Shown here in pieces: positions 47,290 to 58,584 of a stretch of DNA of 64,000 nucleotides. The stretch is from the NCBI GenBank assembly GCA_018417955.1, contig JACTVC010000001.1, positions 4,340,001 through 4,404,000 of the forward strand. The letters run 5' to 3'. The notes under the pieces were generated by a model. It saw only the letters and a program-made list of their open reading frames with translations. It was not told where the DNA came from and did no database searches. Each line of letters starts with the position of its first letter. Position 1 is the first letter of the stretch. This DNA comes from Laccaria trichodermophora. Lineage: Eukaryota > Basidiomycota > Agaricomycetes > Agaricales > Hydnangiaceae. Both the position numbers and the translations under genes were made by a program.

Positions 47290-47480
47290 CAGGACCCATA
47301 ACCTGTAAACGTATGGAACTCAGAGTCAGACACAGAGTGACGACGACTGTGTATTTTAGTAGCTACCTGTAAACGTATGGAACTACAGTACGTGTAGCAT
47401 GAGCATTGTGTAATAAATGTAAGTAAAAGATAAACTCACCTCAGAGTCAGACACAGAGTGACAATGACTGAGGTGAGGGA
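47290..47480. repeat. Duplicated CAGAGTCAGACACAGAGTGA block
   Basis: Two copies about 117 bp apart, each near CCTGTAAACGTATGGAACT. It may be remains of the Copia LTR; no partner LTR was found left of 43447. Confidence 0.5.
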
Positions 47481-47628
47481 AAAATAGAGTTCAAACTTAT
47501 ATATGGAAAAATGGTGGCTTGGGATAAAGACTAGCAAATAACGGATGTATATGTAGTAAGAAGTATGACAAGAGAGAAAGGATCAAGTAGGTAAATAACA
47601 CGCATGCATAAACAAGTGAGGTCAGGAG

Positions 47629-48238
47629 ATGTCTCCTTCAACAGACAACAACAACAACAAGAAGGAGGAGGAAGGAGCAGGTGAATTCAGAGAGAATGAA
47701 GAGACAATTGGCAAGTCTTCTGGTATCAAGCTCAAGAACATGAATGGGAGTGTGTCTTCCACATCAAACTTGATATCACCTGGTGGACCTGGGGGTGGTG
47801 ATTACAAGTCCACAGCTACTACCTCACCATCGCCATCCACTCATCAGATCATATGGGTATGCTAGCCTCCTCCCTCCACAGACTCAAATGCCTACCATGG
47901 GGACTACTGCACTGTTAAAGCCAAAGTTGAGGTCGCAGTCTTCTGAGCGACTTTCCTCTGGTACCTCCTCCATTGGGACAGGAGACAGAATGATAAGCAG
48001 TGGTCTTGGAGGAGGGGGGACCAAGTTCATGGACCCCTTGTTGTTGAGGAGGCACCAGCAAAGTCAAGAGGGGTTACAGGTGAAGATGCCAATCCCAAAG
48101 CCAGTGGGGAAGGTTCCAATTGGGCAGTTGGTTGCATTTTTTGATGGGGAGAAGGGGGGGAGGACATGGAGTTGGCTTGTTGGAACAGTTTCTTTTTTTT
48201 TTGAAGTGGGATGGATGGACAAACACAAGGTGGGATGA
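47629..48238 (+). pseudogene. Unrecognised host-like gene fragment with a frame change
   Basis: A frame from MSPSTDNNNNKKEEEGAGE (47629) reads Ser/Gly-rich sequence to TSPSPSTHQ, then continues in the +1 frame as LLPPQTQMPTMGTTALLKPK, SQSSERLSSGTSSIG and KPVGKVPIGQLVAFFDGEK. The two frames overlap near 47840-47865 with no room for an intron of normal size. The composition looks like the tail of a real protein, but I do not recognise it. It is probably a displaced fragment. Confidence 0.4.
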
Positions 48239-48484
48239 TGGAAGGAAGGAAGGTGGCAAGGGGAGAGACTAATGAGTATGGATCTGGAATGACTGATATG
48301 CTATGTACCTTTGACTTGCTTTACATATACCCCCCCAATGACATGACAGTTTTTTTTTGCTTGAATGCTTTTTTGGTATATGTTGTCTATTGACTAATGA
48401 TATATGTATGATCTTAAGGTTAAGTTGGCAATACACACTTCAAGATTCAAACAAAAACAAAAACAAAATTCAGGCTGTTCCCCT

Positions 48485-48605
48485 CACTTGTACATGCTCA
48501 GTACTTTGAGTTTGGGTTGGTATGGTAAACCAAATTACCACACTTGTTTTGTTAGAACTTAAAGTAGAAGTTCAGTAACTGTCTTGTATATTTTGTAACA
48601 CTTGC
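48485..48605 (-). repeat. LTR-like repeat copy C (end fragment, inverted)
   Basis: TTACCACACTTGTTTTGTTA and flanks match the reverse complement of 46270-46330. CpG sites of copy A appear as TG or CA (GTACATGCTC against GTACGTGCTC). Confidence 0.75.
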
Positions 48606-49387
48606 ACTGGATGCAAGCCACATTAACTTGAACCAAATTATTCATGCATTCAGTGTTGTCCTAGTTGTTATGGTACTAGTACCTTCGTACTTACATAGTC
48701 TTTCCATTATCTAAAGTCTGTAGTATAGAAATACGAAGGGCTTATTAAACAAGAAAACATATATTGTTTGTTTGTCTAAAGCTTGCACAACCAAACAAAC
48801 AACTCAGAAATCACGTCTAAATCTCAATAACTCATTTCTAGACTTATCGCTTTCTACCACAATGCTGACCATTCAATTACTCATCATAATTGTCTTACAT
48901 AGCTGAAAACAGAACCAGAGAAAGGAAGAAACAAGTCCAAACATTAAGAGTCAAAGGGACATGCGCACTTGACTAAGGTATGTGTAATGTGACTCATAAA
49001 GACTCAAACAGAACTTAATGGAAAGAGGAAGAAAACTGAGGAAGCTTCTAGTAATAGAATTAGAAGTATATAAATCTCCATAGATACATTGTCAGAACTA
49101 CTCTGAATATCATTGATTTAAATCTGTACATTTGCGTGTGCTTCATCTAAGATTGAATCTGTACAAGTTGTATAGACAAAATCTTGTACTACTAATCGAA
49201 TAGGTTATTCTATTAGTCGTGCACATATATTCTAACATCTTCAGGTGTCCTGAATAATTACAGAATATTAGTTGATCTGCAAACATGACCTCAGGAGTTA
49301 CCAATCAATCTAAGAACATATCTCTTTCATTAAACTTACTTGTGAACTTTCCTAGTACAATTTACAGAGCTAAAGCTTCACAGGCAT
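48606..49387. other. AT-rich stretch between LTR-like copies, no gene seen
   Basis: No open frame of note and no repeat recognised. It could be diverged interior sequence of the LTR-like repeat family. Confidence 0.4.
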
Positions 49388-50235
49388 TGATACAGAGTGT
49401 AACATTACACCCATAGAAATGTGAATTTTAGCAATTTCTCCTACAAAACCTTCGATAGTAAAATACAATTACTACGATCATAACTATCATTAGACACAGC
49501 CTGGCCTATTAGATTAAATTCTACATCCAAGAAATGTGCAAGTCAAAGGTGGTAGGTATTGTGGTCAGCTCATGATTGGGTCACTTCAATATACTTGGAG
49601 CCTAAAAAGACTACACTACTATGAAATAGTTCATTACAAGGTGTTCTAGAGTGATAACACCTCAGAACAGGGTGTTGGAGTTCACACCAAACAAGGGTAT
49701 TATTCCACTATGGATTAAAAGATATTAATTCGAAGAGAAACATGTGAGCATATAACTCAACACATACCTGACAAGAGAAGTCAGCTAGCCATGTGCTTGA
49801 GAACCATGATCAAAGAATACATCATTGAACCAGGAGAGTCTGGCTTCAAGCAATATTCCAAAGCTTTCTCCCAAGAAGAAATTGTCAATGATTTGCCATA
49901 TGGACCAAAGTTCTATGCAGTATCTATTCTTAGAAAGAAAATCACTAAGCAGACCATTCACCTTGGATGAACCAGCCATGTAGACCACTTACAGCAATTC
50001 CCATGTATACATCAATACTGGTGTGTTTTGTTGCCATGAGAAGAAAACAGTACAAAATTTTATAAAAAGTCAGCTCAGTTAAAGCACAGTTCCTTGTCAT
50101 TTCGACATATAAAGTTAGAAATCAACTCCAGAACACAGAGATAATCCCAGTAAAAGCCATTTCCATTTGAAAGCTATTTAAGTTTTGAAATCTATACTTG
50201 TGCCTGCATGTTAAAACAATATCATTTGTTACCAA
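49388..50235 (+). repeat. LTR-like repeat copy B (CpG-depleted, truncated)
   Basis: Starts TGATACAGAGTGTAACATTA and follows copy A (44848 on) through shared blocks such as GTGTTCTAGAGT, CAGGGTGTTGGAGTT and GGATTAAAAGATATTAATTC. It has lost internal segments and stops where copy A reads CACCAAAAAGG. Confidence 0.8.
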
Positions 50236-51064
50236 TAGTCTTGTGTGTGTATGTCAATGGTTATTTGGATGTAACCTACAGACCATGTTACATGATGATA
50301 ATATGTAGGCCCAGGCTTCCATGGGTATGAGCTACCTAATTATGTAACTGTCCTGTTGTCATGCACTGCTTTCATGACTTTCCGTTTGTAACACTAATCA
50401 GGGCTTTCAGGGGGGTCTGTGGCCCCTTACAATTGTAGGACTCTCAATTCACTTCATCACCTATCATGCATCTAGCTCTGATGGCACCCCTAGGTCAGGG
50501 TATTGCCAGCAGACATTCTTATGGGGGGACCCCCCCAAATCCTGTCAGACTACACAACTGGCCCTAGTTCTTTCCTTAAACAGAAGCATTACACCACCTC
50601 AGATTTTCGTTCAGATCTCAATTGACAGATGTGTGGAGTGATCTGACCCTTTGGCTACTTGGTGTTGTTGATCGGCAAGGAGACTGGTTTACCAGCCTCA
50701 ACTCAGTGACATGCACTTCATTTGTCAGCCTCATGGCCCATCCCAAACCTTCCAAACTAGCTTCTTTGGCAATCTCCTTTTTTTTCAGGACAAGGGGAGT
50801 GATGTCACCATGACTTCATTGCACTCTTACTAGTAATTTTTTGTGGGACCTATCCCACCATCAAGTGCCTGTAGGTTGGGGTAGGTAACTGAGGTACGGA
50901 TGAAGAGATCACACTCTTCATCACACATCATGTCAGATATTGAAGCCATGAAGAGTTGATCAAAATGTGTCACACCCCAATGGGCCTGAAGAGTTGGTCG
51001 TAATCATACAGTAACCTCCCAATGATATGATGGTACTGATGATTGGTTTTTATGTTAGGACTTT
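50236..51064. other. Intergenic, no gene recognised
   Basis: Contains only short frames and scattered mononucleotide runs. It separates the repeats from the 3' end of the NACHT-ankyrin gene. Confidence 0.4.
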
Positions 51065-54000
51065 TCACTCACTATCAAATAACTGATTGAATGCTGTTTC
51101 AAAACAATATACTAAAACATTACTATTCTCCAAGTTGCAATCAATATCAGATATGAAAATGTCATACCATTCCAAAACTTCATGCCAATATTTCTTTCCA
51201 CAAAATATATCAAGAATGCTAGTATGTTGACTCTTGTTAAAATTATCATCAAAAATATCTTTTTCATTATCATCCAGATCCTCTATGAAATGTTCACTAT
51301 TCCATGTCGTAAATGATAGCCTGTTTTTGAATACTCTGGGTGCATCTGACAAGTTTTTACATCTGCACCATTCTCTACAAGTAGCTTTGCAATTTGCTTA
51401 TGGCCTGCATATGATGCTGCCTGGAGTGCATGTCCATGGTATTCTCCTTGTGCATTTACATCTGCTCCCTTGTCCATGAGCAGCTTTGCAATTGCCTCAT
51501 GGCCCCCATATGATGCTGCCTGGAGTGCATTTCCAAGTGTCTTCCCTCTGCATGTATATCTGCTCCCTTGTCTATGAGCAGCTTTGGAGTTGCCTCATGG
51601 GAGGATATAAGTAGAATGACACACTCCCTGAATGGGGAATTCACTGGAGTTTGAAACCCTAACTGGCAACCTAACCTCCTAACCTAACTGAGAACGTGCA
51701 GGGAGACAAAATATCCCAAACCCTAACCATTAACCCTAACTTCCTAACCTAACTGAGAATGCACTACCACACAGGGAGACCTAAGAGTGTGCTACCATGT
51801 GTGAAGACATGTATTATTATATACCTAACCCTAACATTCCTAACCCTAATGGCACCTATTTGGCAGATACATTGGAGTGTCAAAAATAGGCAATTTCATA
51901 GGAGATCAGCAACACATTGTCATGTGCCTGAGTGTGTATGTGTCATTGTTCATATACCCTGGCCTCATGGCCTCCATATGATGCTGCCTGGAATGCATTT
52001 CCCAAGTGTCCTCCCTGTGCATGTACATCTGCTCCCTTGTTCATGAGCAGCTTCACAGTTGCCTCATGGCCTCCATATGATGCTGCCTGGAGTGCATTTC
52101 CAAAGTGTCCTCCCTGTGCATGTACATCTGCTCCCTTGTCTATAAGCAGCTTCACAGTTGCCTTATGGCCTCTATATGATGCTGCCTGGAGTGCATTTCC
52201 ATAGTGTCCTCCCTGTGCATGTACATCTGCTCCCTTCTCTATGAGCAGCTTTGCAATTGCCTCATGGCCTCCAAATGATGCTGCCTGGAGTGCATTTCTA
52301 TAGGCACCTCCCTGTGCATTTACATCTGCTCCCTTCTCTATGAGCAGCTTTGCAATTGCCTCACAACCTCCAAATGATGCTACCTGGAGTGCATTTCCAA
52401 GGAATCCTCCCTGTGCATTTACCTCTGCTCCCTTGTCTATGAGCAGCTTTGCAATTGCCTCATGGCCTGCACTTGATGCTCCATACAGTGCATTTCCATA
52501 CCTTCCTCCCTCTGCATGTACATTTGCTCCCTTTCATATGAGCAGCTTTGCAATTGCCTCACGGCCTCCATATGATGCTGCCTGGAGTGCATTTCCATAT
52601 GATCCTCCCTGTGCATTTACATCTGCTCCCTTGTCTATGAGCAGTTTTAGAATTGCCTCATGGCCTCTAATTGATGCTGCCTGGAGTGCATTTCCATACC
52701 ATCCTCCCTGTAGATTTACATCTGCTCCCTTATTTATGAGCAGCTTTGTAATTGCCTCATGGCCTATATATGATGCTGCCTGTAGTGCATTTCCATAGTA
52801 TCCTCCTTGTGCATTTATATCTGTCATCATTTCTGACATAACATATGATGCTTCAATTAGTCCAGCCAGTGATGCATAATATAGTGGTTTAGGAATCTCA
52901 TCCCTCTCTTTTTGTGCACCCACATAGAGTTGTCCATCTATATCATAAATTTGAACCCAGTTCACAAAAGCATTATTTTCATCTGTCAGAAGCTTCATAA
53001 TCAATGCAAATATTGAAGATGACTGGCAACCAGAATGTGCATGTGTGATCCAGTGTTCTGCAGCATATTCTGCAAGAGGAGAAGATACATCCAGATTTTT
53101 ATCAAGTGGCTCAGATGTGTTGAATTGCAGAAGATAGGCCAGACAGATTTGAGATATGACAGAGTGTGATAGCTCCTCACTGAAACTGAAGTATCTGACT
53201 TGCTTCACAGGATGGCTTTGAATATACTGGGATATTAGATATTCCTTGACAGAAAAGTGAGAAAGCTTGATGAAGCCTATCTAATAGTCAGTGCCCATTT
53301 CAATCTGTTATTCTTCTAAACCACACCTTCTGATTTCATAATAAAACTAGAACATATTCTCAAGACATCCTCCACATCTCGAAGTTCATTATCAGATTTG
53401 TACTCTGGTCCATTCTCAGCAGAAAGATCAATAGAAGCAGTTGCAGCCAACTCTTCTAGTCTCAGTGGACGAACAGCAAATGACAGCCACTGTAGAAAGG
53501 TTTTAGCATAGCAATGGGCTTTTTCATTGATTCCCAGCAAGATTTTGTCATAGGTTTTATCTAAACCCTGGGGTAGATCAGCTAGCTGCTTCTTGAGATC
53601 AGCCTTGGTCCAGCACTTTTTCAGCTCATTTAACTGTAATGCAACCCAACGAAACCTAAAATTGTATTTATTAATCATTCAGTCATTCAAATGTTGATAA
53701 TAAACATACATTCCACCTGCTTGTTCCATTAACTTCAACTTGATTTCCTCTTGAGTGTTAGAGTCCCATTTTTGCAAGTCAGAGTCATTCTGAAGCTGAT
53801 AGTCAAGGTAGGCTACAAGATCATGATTCTCAGATTCCTTAACCAAGTCAAGATAATAAGAAGACTTGAACTTGTCCTCAATCTCCTGTTCTGGGCGGCT
53901 AGTAACTAACAAGTGGAGCCCAAGATTTTTATTTTTCTCCAGAATAAAAGTCTGAATCCAGTTAAGAAGTTTTTCTCTTTCAGTACATTCATCAAGAGCA

Positions 54001-55687
54001 TCCAGAATGATAAATGTTGAACTAAAGCCATCAAGAATTGCTCGAAGAGTATTCTGCAGATCACCCAGGGTTGGCTCTTTATGGCCATTGCCACAGTGAG
54101 CATACAGATTCACTAAGACTTTAGGCATTCCAGCCTCACACTTGAGAGAGAACTGCCAGATGAGTGATCGCAGTAATTTATCATGCAGCTGGAAATCCTT
54201 CTGTGAGTCTCTTCCATCAAAAAAGGAATATGCAGTAGCAGAGTTGAATTGTTGGAGGATATTGTGAATTATTGTTGAGCTGCAAAACCAAAAATTAGTT
54301 TAATTTTACAAAGCTATTGAAATAAGCAACCTCAAAATGGTTTTCCCAGAGCCAGCTGGATAGACTGTCAATAACATATAAAGTTACAAATTCTTGTCAA
54401 AAAATTTACCCTTTCCTTTGATCCAGAGAAAGCCAGGCTCTTTGAGCCACCCATAAAATGTATTTCCCTTGAGAAACCATTGACAGGTGTCTGGCTGACT
54501 CTCCAGAATTACAAGTGCAGCATTGTAGTTAATAGACTCCTTGGGTGGAGAAAGCCACTTATAAATCTCCTTCCCTGTAACAAAGAACAAAGTCAATTAC
54601 ATATTTGAGCTAAGAACCTTCAATAATACCCAGTTGGTCATCCCTAATCATCTCAAGGGTGATTTGAATATTTGGGTCCACACCTACCAATCACAAACAA
54701 CATTAAGATGAATATGATGCTTTTCTTACTACTTACCCTGATTGATGGTACCTATTAAAATATAAGTGAAGGCAGTAAAATCTGATAGTCCAAATGCAAC
54801 AAACCATAGTTGGGGCCTGTGTTCACATTTTGAGCTGAAATCTTGTTTATAATGTCAGCTTGAAAGTTTGTTGAGGACTCTGCATGGTCTGTCTAATTTG
54901 AGCAAGCCTGAACTATATTTATAAGAGTACTGACTAGCAGGCATCAGTTCTGCATTCAAAGCAGAAGGAATAGATAGAGAGATAGGCAGGTCAGAACCTG
55001 GCAAATCTAAACAGTGTTATCAGAAATAGAATATAGAGATTTGGAGCAAGCATGAACCTGTCAAGATAGGAGAAGGGTGTTGCAAGGAATCAAAAGCTTC
55101 TTGCACAGGACCTTCAATCTGATCAACTGTGAGATAAGAATTAATGAAGGTTAGTATGAACTTTAGGGCAAAGAGATTGAGGGGTATCTCACAGGCAACA
55201 GTCATTTCAAGAACAGGGGCAATTGATGGAATGGTAGGCTGGTAAGAACTCAGGATATCTATATCAGTGTTACCAATGATAAATGATAGAGGTTTGGGTT
55301 AATGCAGACCAGTGGAGATAGGTAAAACTTGTTGTGAGCACTCGAGGCCTCCACCCACAGAGACATCAACCTGATCACCTGGAAATTTGATTTGATGAGC
55401 AATCAATGCTCACTTCGACACAGGAAGATTATAATGTATCTTACTGCTGACTGCCATGGCTATGCCCGTTGCACTGATGGTTGAAGATGGAGTTATCGAG
55501 AGAGGTGGGGTGGAGCTGGGGCTGACGGATTCACATTAATATTTATCTAGTAGCCCGAGATCGTGACCTCTAACCTCAAACCACCATAGTGTTTATTACG
55601 TGGGTGGTCAGTGATTGTGCCTTCATCAGGCAATTCCTCGAGCTTGCATTTCAAACGATTTTCGCGGGGGTCAATGGGATCAGACAT
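51065..55687 (-). pseudogene. NACHT-ankyrin STAND protein gene, likely disabled
   Basis: About twelve exons join in frame from MSDPIDPRENRLKCKLEE at 55687, including 55575, 55521-55445, 55378-55310, 55258-55193, 55126-55058, 54997-54737, 54683-54618, 54574-54410, 54364-54331, 54279-53710, 53655-53322 and 53280 on. The N-terminus is low complexity, then DDQLGIIEGKEIYKWLSPP, a Walker A split over two exons (KGKVYPAGSGKTIL), Walker B (FIILDALDE), a sensor (LLVTSRPEQE), the post-NACHT helical region and about twelve 33-residue ankyrin repeats (GNALQAASYGGHEAIAKLLI). STAND NTPases of this sort are thought to act in fungal non-self recognition. TGA codons lie in frame at 54857-54855 and 52536-52534, and the array is interrupted near 51602-51960. 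The gene end is approximate. Confidence 0.8.
51602..51960. repeat. Insertion in ankyrin array with CCCTAA-like motifs
   Basis: The ankyrin reading frame is broken between 51960 and about 51600 by ~360 bp that contains six to eight copies or near-copies of CCCTAAC and CCTAACCT. Basidiomycete telomeres commonly use TTAGGG, so these resemble interstitial telomeric repeats, though they are too scattered to be a telomere. Confidence 0.55.
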
Positions 55688-55784
55688 GGTGGTTCAGAAG
55701 AGAGAATTGATGCTGTGCAGCGTCAATCTTCAAAATGGGTAACGGACCGTTTCACAGAGTCAGCTGATGTTCTTGATTGAGGTA

Positions 55785-55808
55785 CAGTCGTGGACAAGCA
55801 AAGCCCAC
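55785..55808 (+). repeat. Tc1-like terminal inverted repeat, left
   Basis: Begins CAGTCGTGGACAAGC and ends AAGCCCAC; preceded by the TA target dinucleotide. Confidence 0.95.
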
Positions 55809-57655
55809 CAATTGCTTATCTGGCTGAAAACTCAATGAAATTGCGAGATTTTATCAGAATCTTGCTCAGTTTTTCAAAAGATGTTGAAAACGCCCCCTCC
55901 GAAGTTTTTCCCATGAGTAATTAGGAAGTGCCAAATTTTTGGGGTCAAAAACCGCCAATGTAACTACGAAATTTAGTTGAGAACTGAATCTAAATGCATC
56001 ATTGCAGTTTTCGAAACGCTGCGATGCCCTTTTTGCTTTCGCACAGCCCACTGGGCAGCCTCCCCAGTCAATCCGATGCGATAAGCTGACATCCACTGCC
56101 ACGATCAGTTGATAAATCGCCAGATCACCTCAGGGGGACAAGCGTTCAGCACTTCTGAGGCGGCGTCTTTCACCTGTTGGAAAGTATTCTTGTCTACCTG
56201 TCGATATCGGTATTTAGCCCACCCCCAATACTATAGTAGGGTAGAATCAGAATAAAGTTTGCCACAAGGAAAGTATCAAGGCTCACCATTTCAATGGGAT
56301 TGAGCTTGCAATGGAATTTAGGTAGGAAAATACACTCATGCCAGGCCTCCCGAATTACAGTTTCAAGCATGGAAATCTGGTCAGCGAAATCTTCTTGCTT
56401 ACTGAGAAGACGTGCCATGCAGCAATTGTCATTCTCGAAAGGGCAAACTGGTGCGCATTTAGCGCGAAGGTGGTGCACATCAAAGCCGCGCTCTTCGAGA
56501 GTCTGTTGAAGCCCTTTTTGTTGCCCAGTCTCGGTGGTCATTTTTTGAACCCTGCCACGATATTCTGGATATGGATTTGAATCTGGAATGACAGTGTCTT
56601 TTTGCCGATGTTGTGCTCCACCGTTCAATTTATTCATTTCAAAGGCTTTGAGTGCATCAGGTGCTAACGCAGCGTGAGCAGATGATTGATCATAGATAAA
56701 AAGTGCCTGGCATCCTGGATGCGCTTCTTTGAAAACCAGGATTGCCTTGTTTTTCACCTGGTCAATAAGTTGCTTGGAATCCCACCATGGATCACCATTG
56801 GAGCCTGGATAGATTATCTGACATGCTTCCTTTAGAACTTCACCATTTGGGCCATTCATGACCAAATGCCCATTCTCAGCCTCAATATATTCTGAGACGT
56901 GTATTAAGCGTCCCCTGTCTTTTTTTGGGATGATCTGCTCTGTTGATTGTAACCTGGAACAAAAAAACAATAGTTAGAAATAAGGCAGATAAGCAAAGGG
57001 AACAAGTAGACATACCAAATCGATGCTGTATGCTCAAAGGCATGGAAAGACGACTCATCGTGAAACTCGGGGATAATTTCTTTCTCTCCCGGTTGAAGCG
57101 AGGGTGAAATTCTCTGTAAATCGTCGCCTATACATTCGTACTTCGCCATTCGGCTTTCGAATTCGGCCATTTTGGGAAAGAAAATATTCTGACAATAGGA
57201 AACGACGTCTGCCCATTCGTGTCCATCCACATAAACTCCCTTCTTAATTCTGGTGCGATGCCAACCAAGCTTAACGAGCCAGCGACAAGCTGTTCTCTTG
57301 CAAAGTGGCTTGTTGGGATAAATACCAAGTGACGGAAGTATTGATTCGTTGAGGCCTTTCTGAAATTTGACTGGGGTAACTTTCCCCTTCTGCTGCTGAA
57401 TAAGCCAAGCGCGAGACGCACGACGAACTGCCTCATTTTTCAAAATTGACCGTGAGTTCTTCTGCCCACCACGTCGCTCCTGGGGAAGCTGTTTGAAAAT
57501 TTGATAGTGGCGTGCAAGTGCTCGGATTCTCCTTGCAAAATGATCTGACAATCCTTCAAGTTTTTGGTGCCACTGCTTGGCAATGTCTTTGCTCGCTTCT
57601 ATTCTACCAAGTCCTTTGAGGCGAAGTGTGGCGAAATTACGAAGAATCATGAGTT

Positions 57656-58584
57656 TAGTGATGTGCCAGGCCCGGCCCAAAGCCATAAGCCAGCCAGGGC
57701 CAGCCGTCCCAAAGCTGGGCCTTCTTGGGCCATCATCAAGGCCCAGCAAAGCCCAAAGCTCAGGCTCATGATGCACAAAGCCTTGAGCCATGGCCTGAGC
57801 CATGGCCTCAAGCCAGCTATCATCCTCGTCACTCTGAATCTGAATGACATGAGCTAGGGCTGCTGAACCATCCGTAAGTGTGACATATTTGACTGAAGCG
57901 GGATGGCCGTTGTGCTTCCCACCAAACGAGGATTCCGCAGCTGAGATAGCTGCATTGAGATCGAAACTAGGCTTGGATGGGGTGATCTTCCCTGCAGAGG
58001 GTGGGTTTGACAAGGAAATAACATGAGGGGAATAGACAGAAACATACTCATGATGGCTTGGTGAAGGCAGAACCAAAGGGAACGACCTTGTTTTTGTTCC
58101 ATGCAAATACCTTGTACGACATTTCGGGATGGTATGCCTCAACCTCGACATTCCCGATCATCCTAACATGATGAGTAGAGAATTTGGCAGAGATAGGGGA
58201 GGGTGCAGCATTCGACATGGAGGCGTACTCATGGTTTTGTTGAAAAATTTGTCATCAAATTGTCGTTTGCTGGTAAGGCGTGTAGTGTAAATGAAGATGT
58301 GAGGCCTATGACCAAGGAGGGGGCTTGAGCACATGGTAAAGAAATACTTGCAACTTCATGCTCATGAGCATAAGAACTACGATAATTGACGATAAGTTTG
58401 TGAACGGCAATTGTTTGTACATGTTTTTTGACTTTAGCCCATGAGCCATGGCTTGAGCCTGGGCCGGGCCTGAGCCAGCCTGAAGCCTTGCAAAAAGCTC
58501 AGGCTTGAGTATGGTCAAGCCTGAGCCGCCCAAAGCCGGGCCATAGCTGTGGCTTTCAGGCCAAGCCGGGCCTGCACATCACTA
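57656..58584. mobile_element. hAT-like non-autonomous element, nested in Tc1-like transposase
   Basis: 929 bp bounded by the 8-bp direct repeat CATGAGTT (57648-57655 and 58585-58592), the size typical of hAT elements. Inverted ends read TAGTGATGTGCCAGGCCCGG and TAGTGATGTGCAGGCCCGGC (one base gap). Subterminal regions are rich in GGCTCAGGC and GGCCCGGCC motifs. It lacks a transposase and carries a gene fragment instead. Confidence 0.9.
57815..58195 (-). pseudogene. Captured fungalysin (M36 metalloprotease) propeptide fragment
   Basis: Inside the hAT-like element, minus-strand reading gives KFSTHHVRMIGNVEVEAYHP, then (after an apparent internal deletion) AWNKNKVVPFGSAFTKPS, an unspliced intron-like segment (GTATGTTTCTG to CTCTGCAG) and GKITPSKPSFDLNAAISAAE, GGKHNGHPASVKYVTLTDGS, LAHVIQIQSDEDDSWLEA. 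The order and motifs match the FTP/PepSY propeptide region of secreted fungalysins (NGHP, DGS-x-ALTHVVQIQ). The catalytic HEXXH domain is absent. The retained intron shows capture from genomic DNA. Confidence 0.7.

Noticed and set aside
51650..51870. Chromosome end suggested by CCCTAA motifs
   Set aside because: Motifs are few, spaced and imperfect, and coding sequence continues on both sides.
4165..56107. TGA read as an amino acid (altered genetic code or programmed readthrough)
   Set aside because: All affected genes are transposons or a decayed STAND gene, other stops and frameshifts are also present, and CGA to TGA decay explains the pattern better.
56904..58151. A single 415-codon transposase exon starting MSRLRHTIPKC
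   Set aside because: The first ~165 codons belong to the hAT-like insertion and its captured fungalysin fragment; the true exon resumes at the target duplication.
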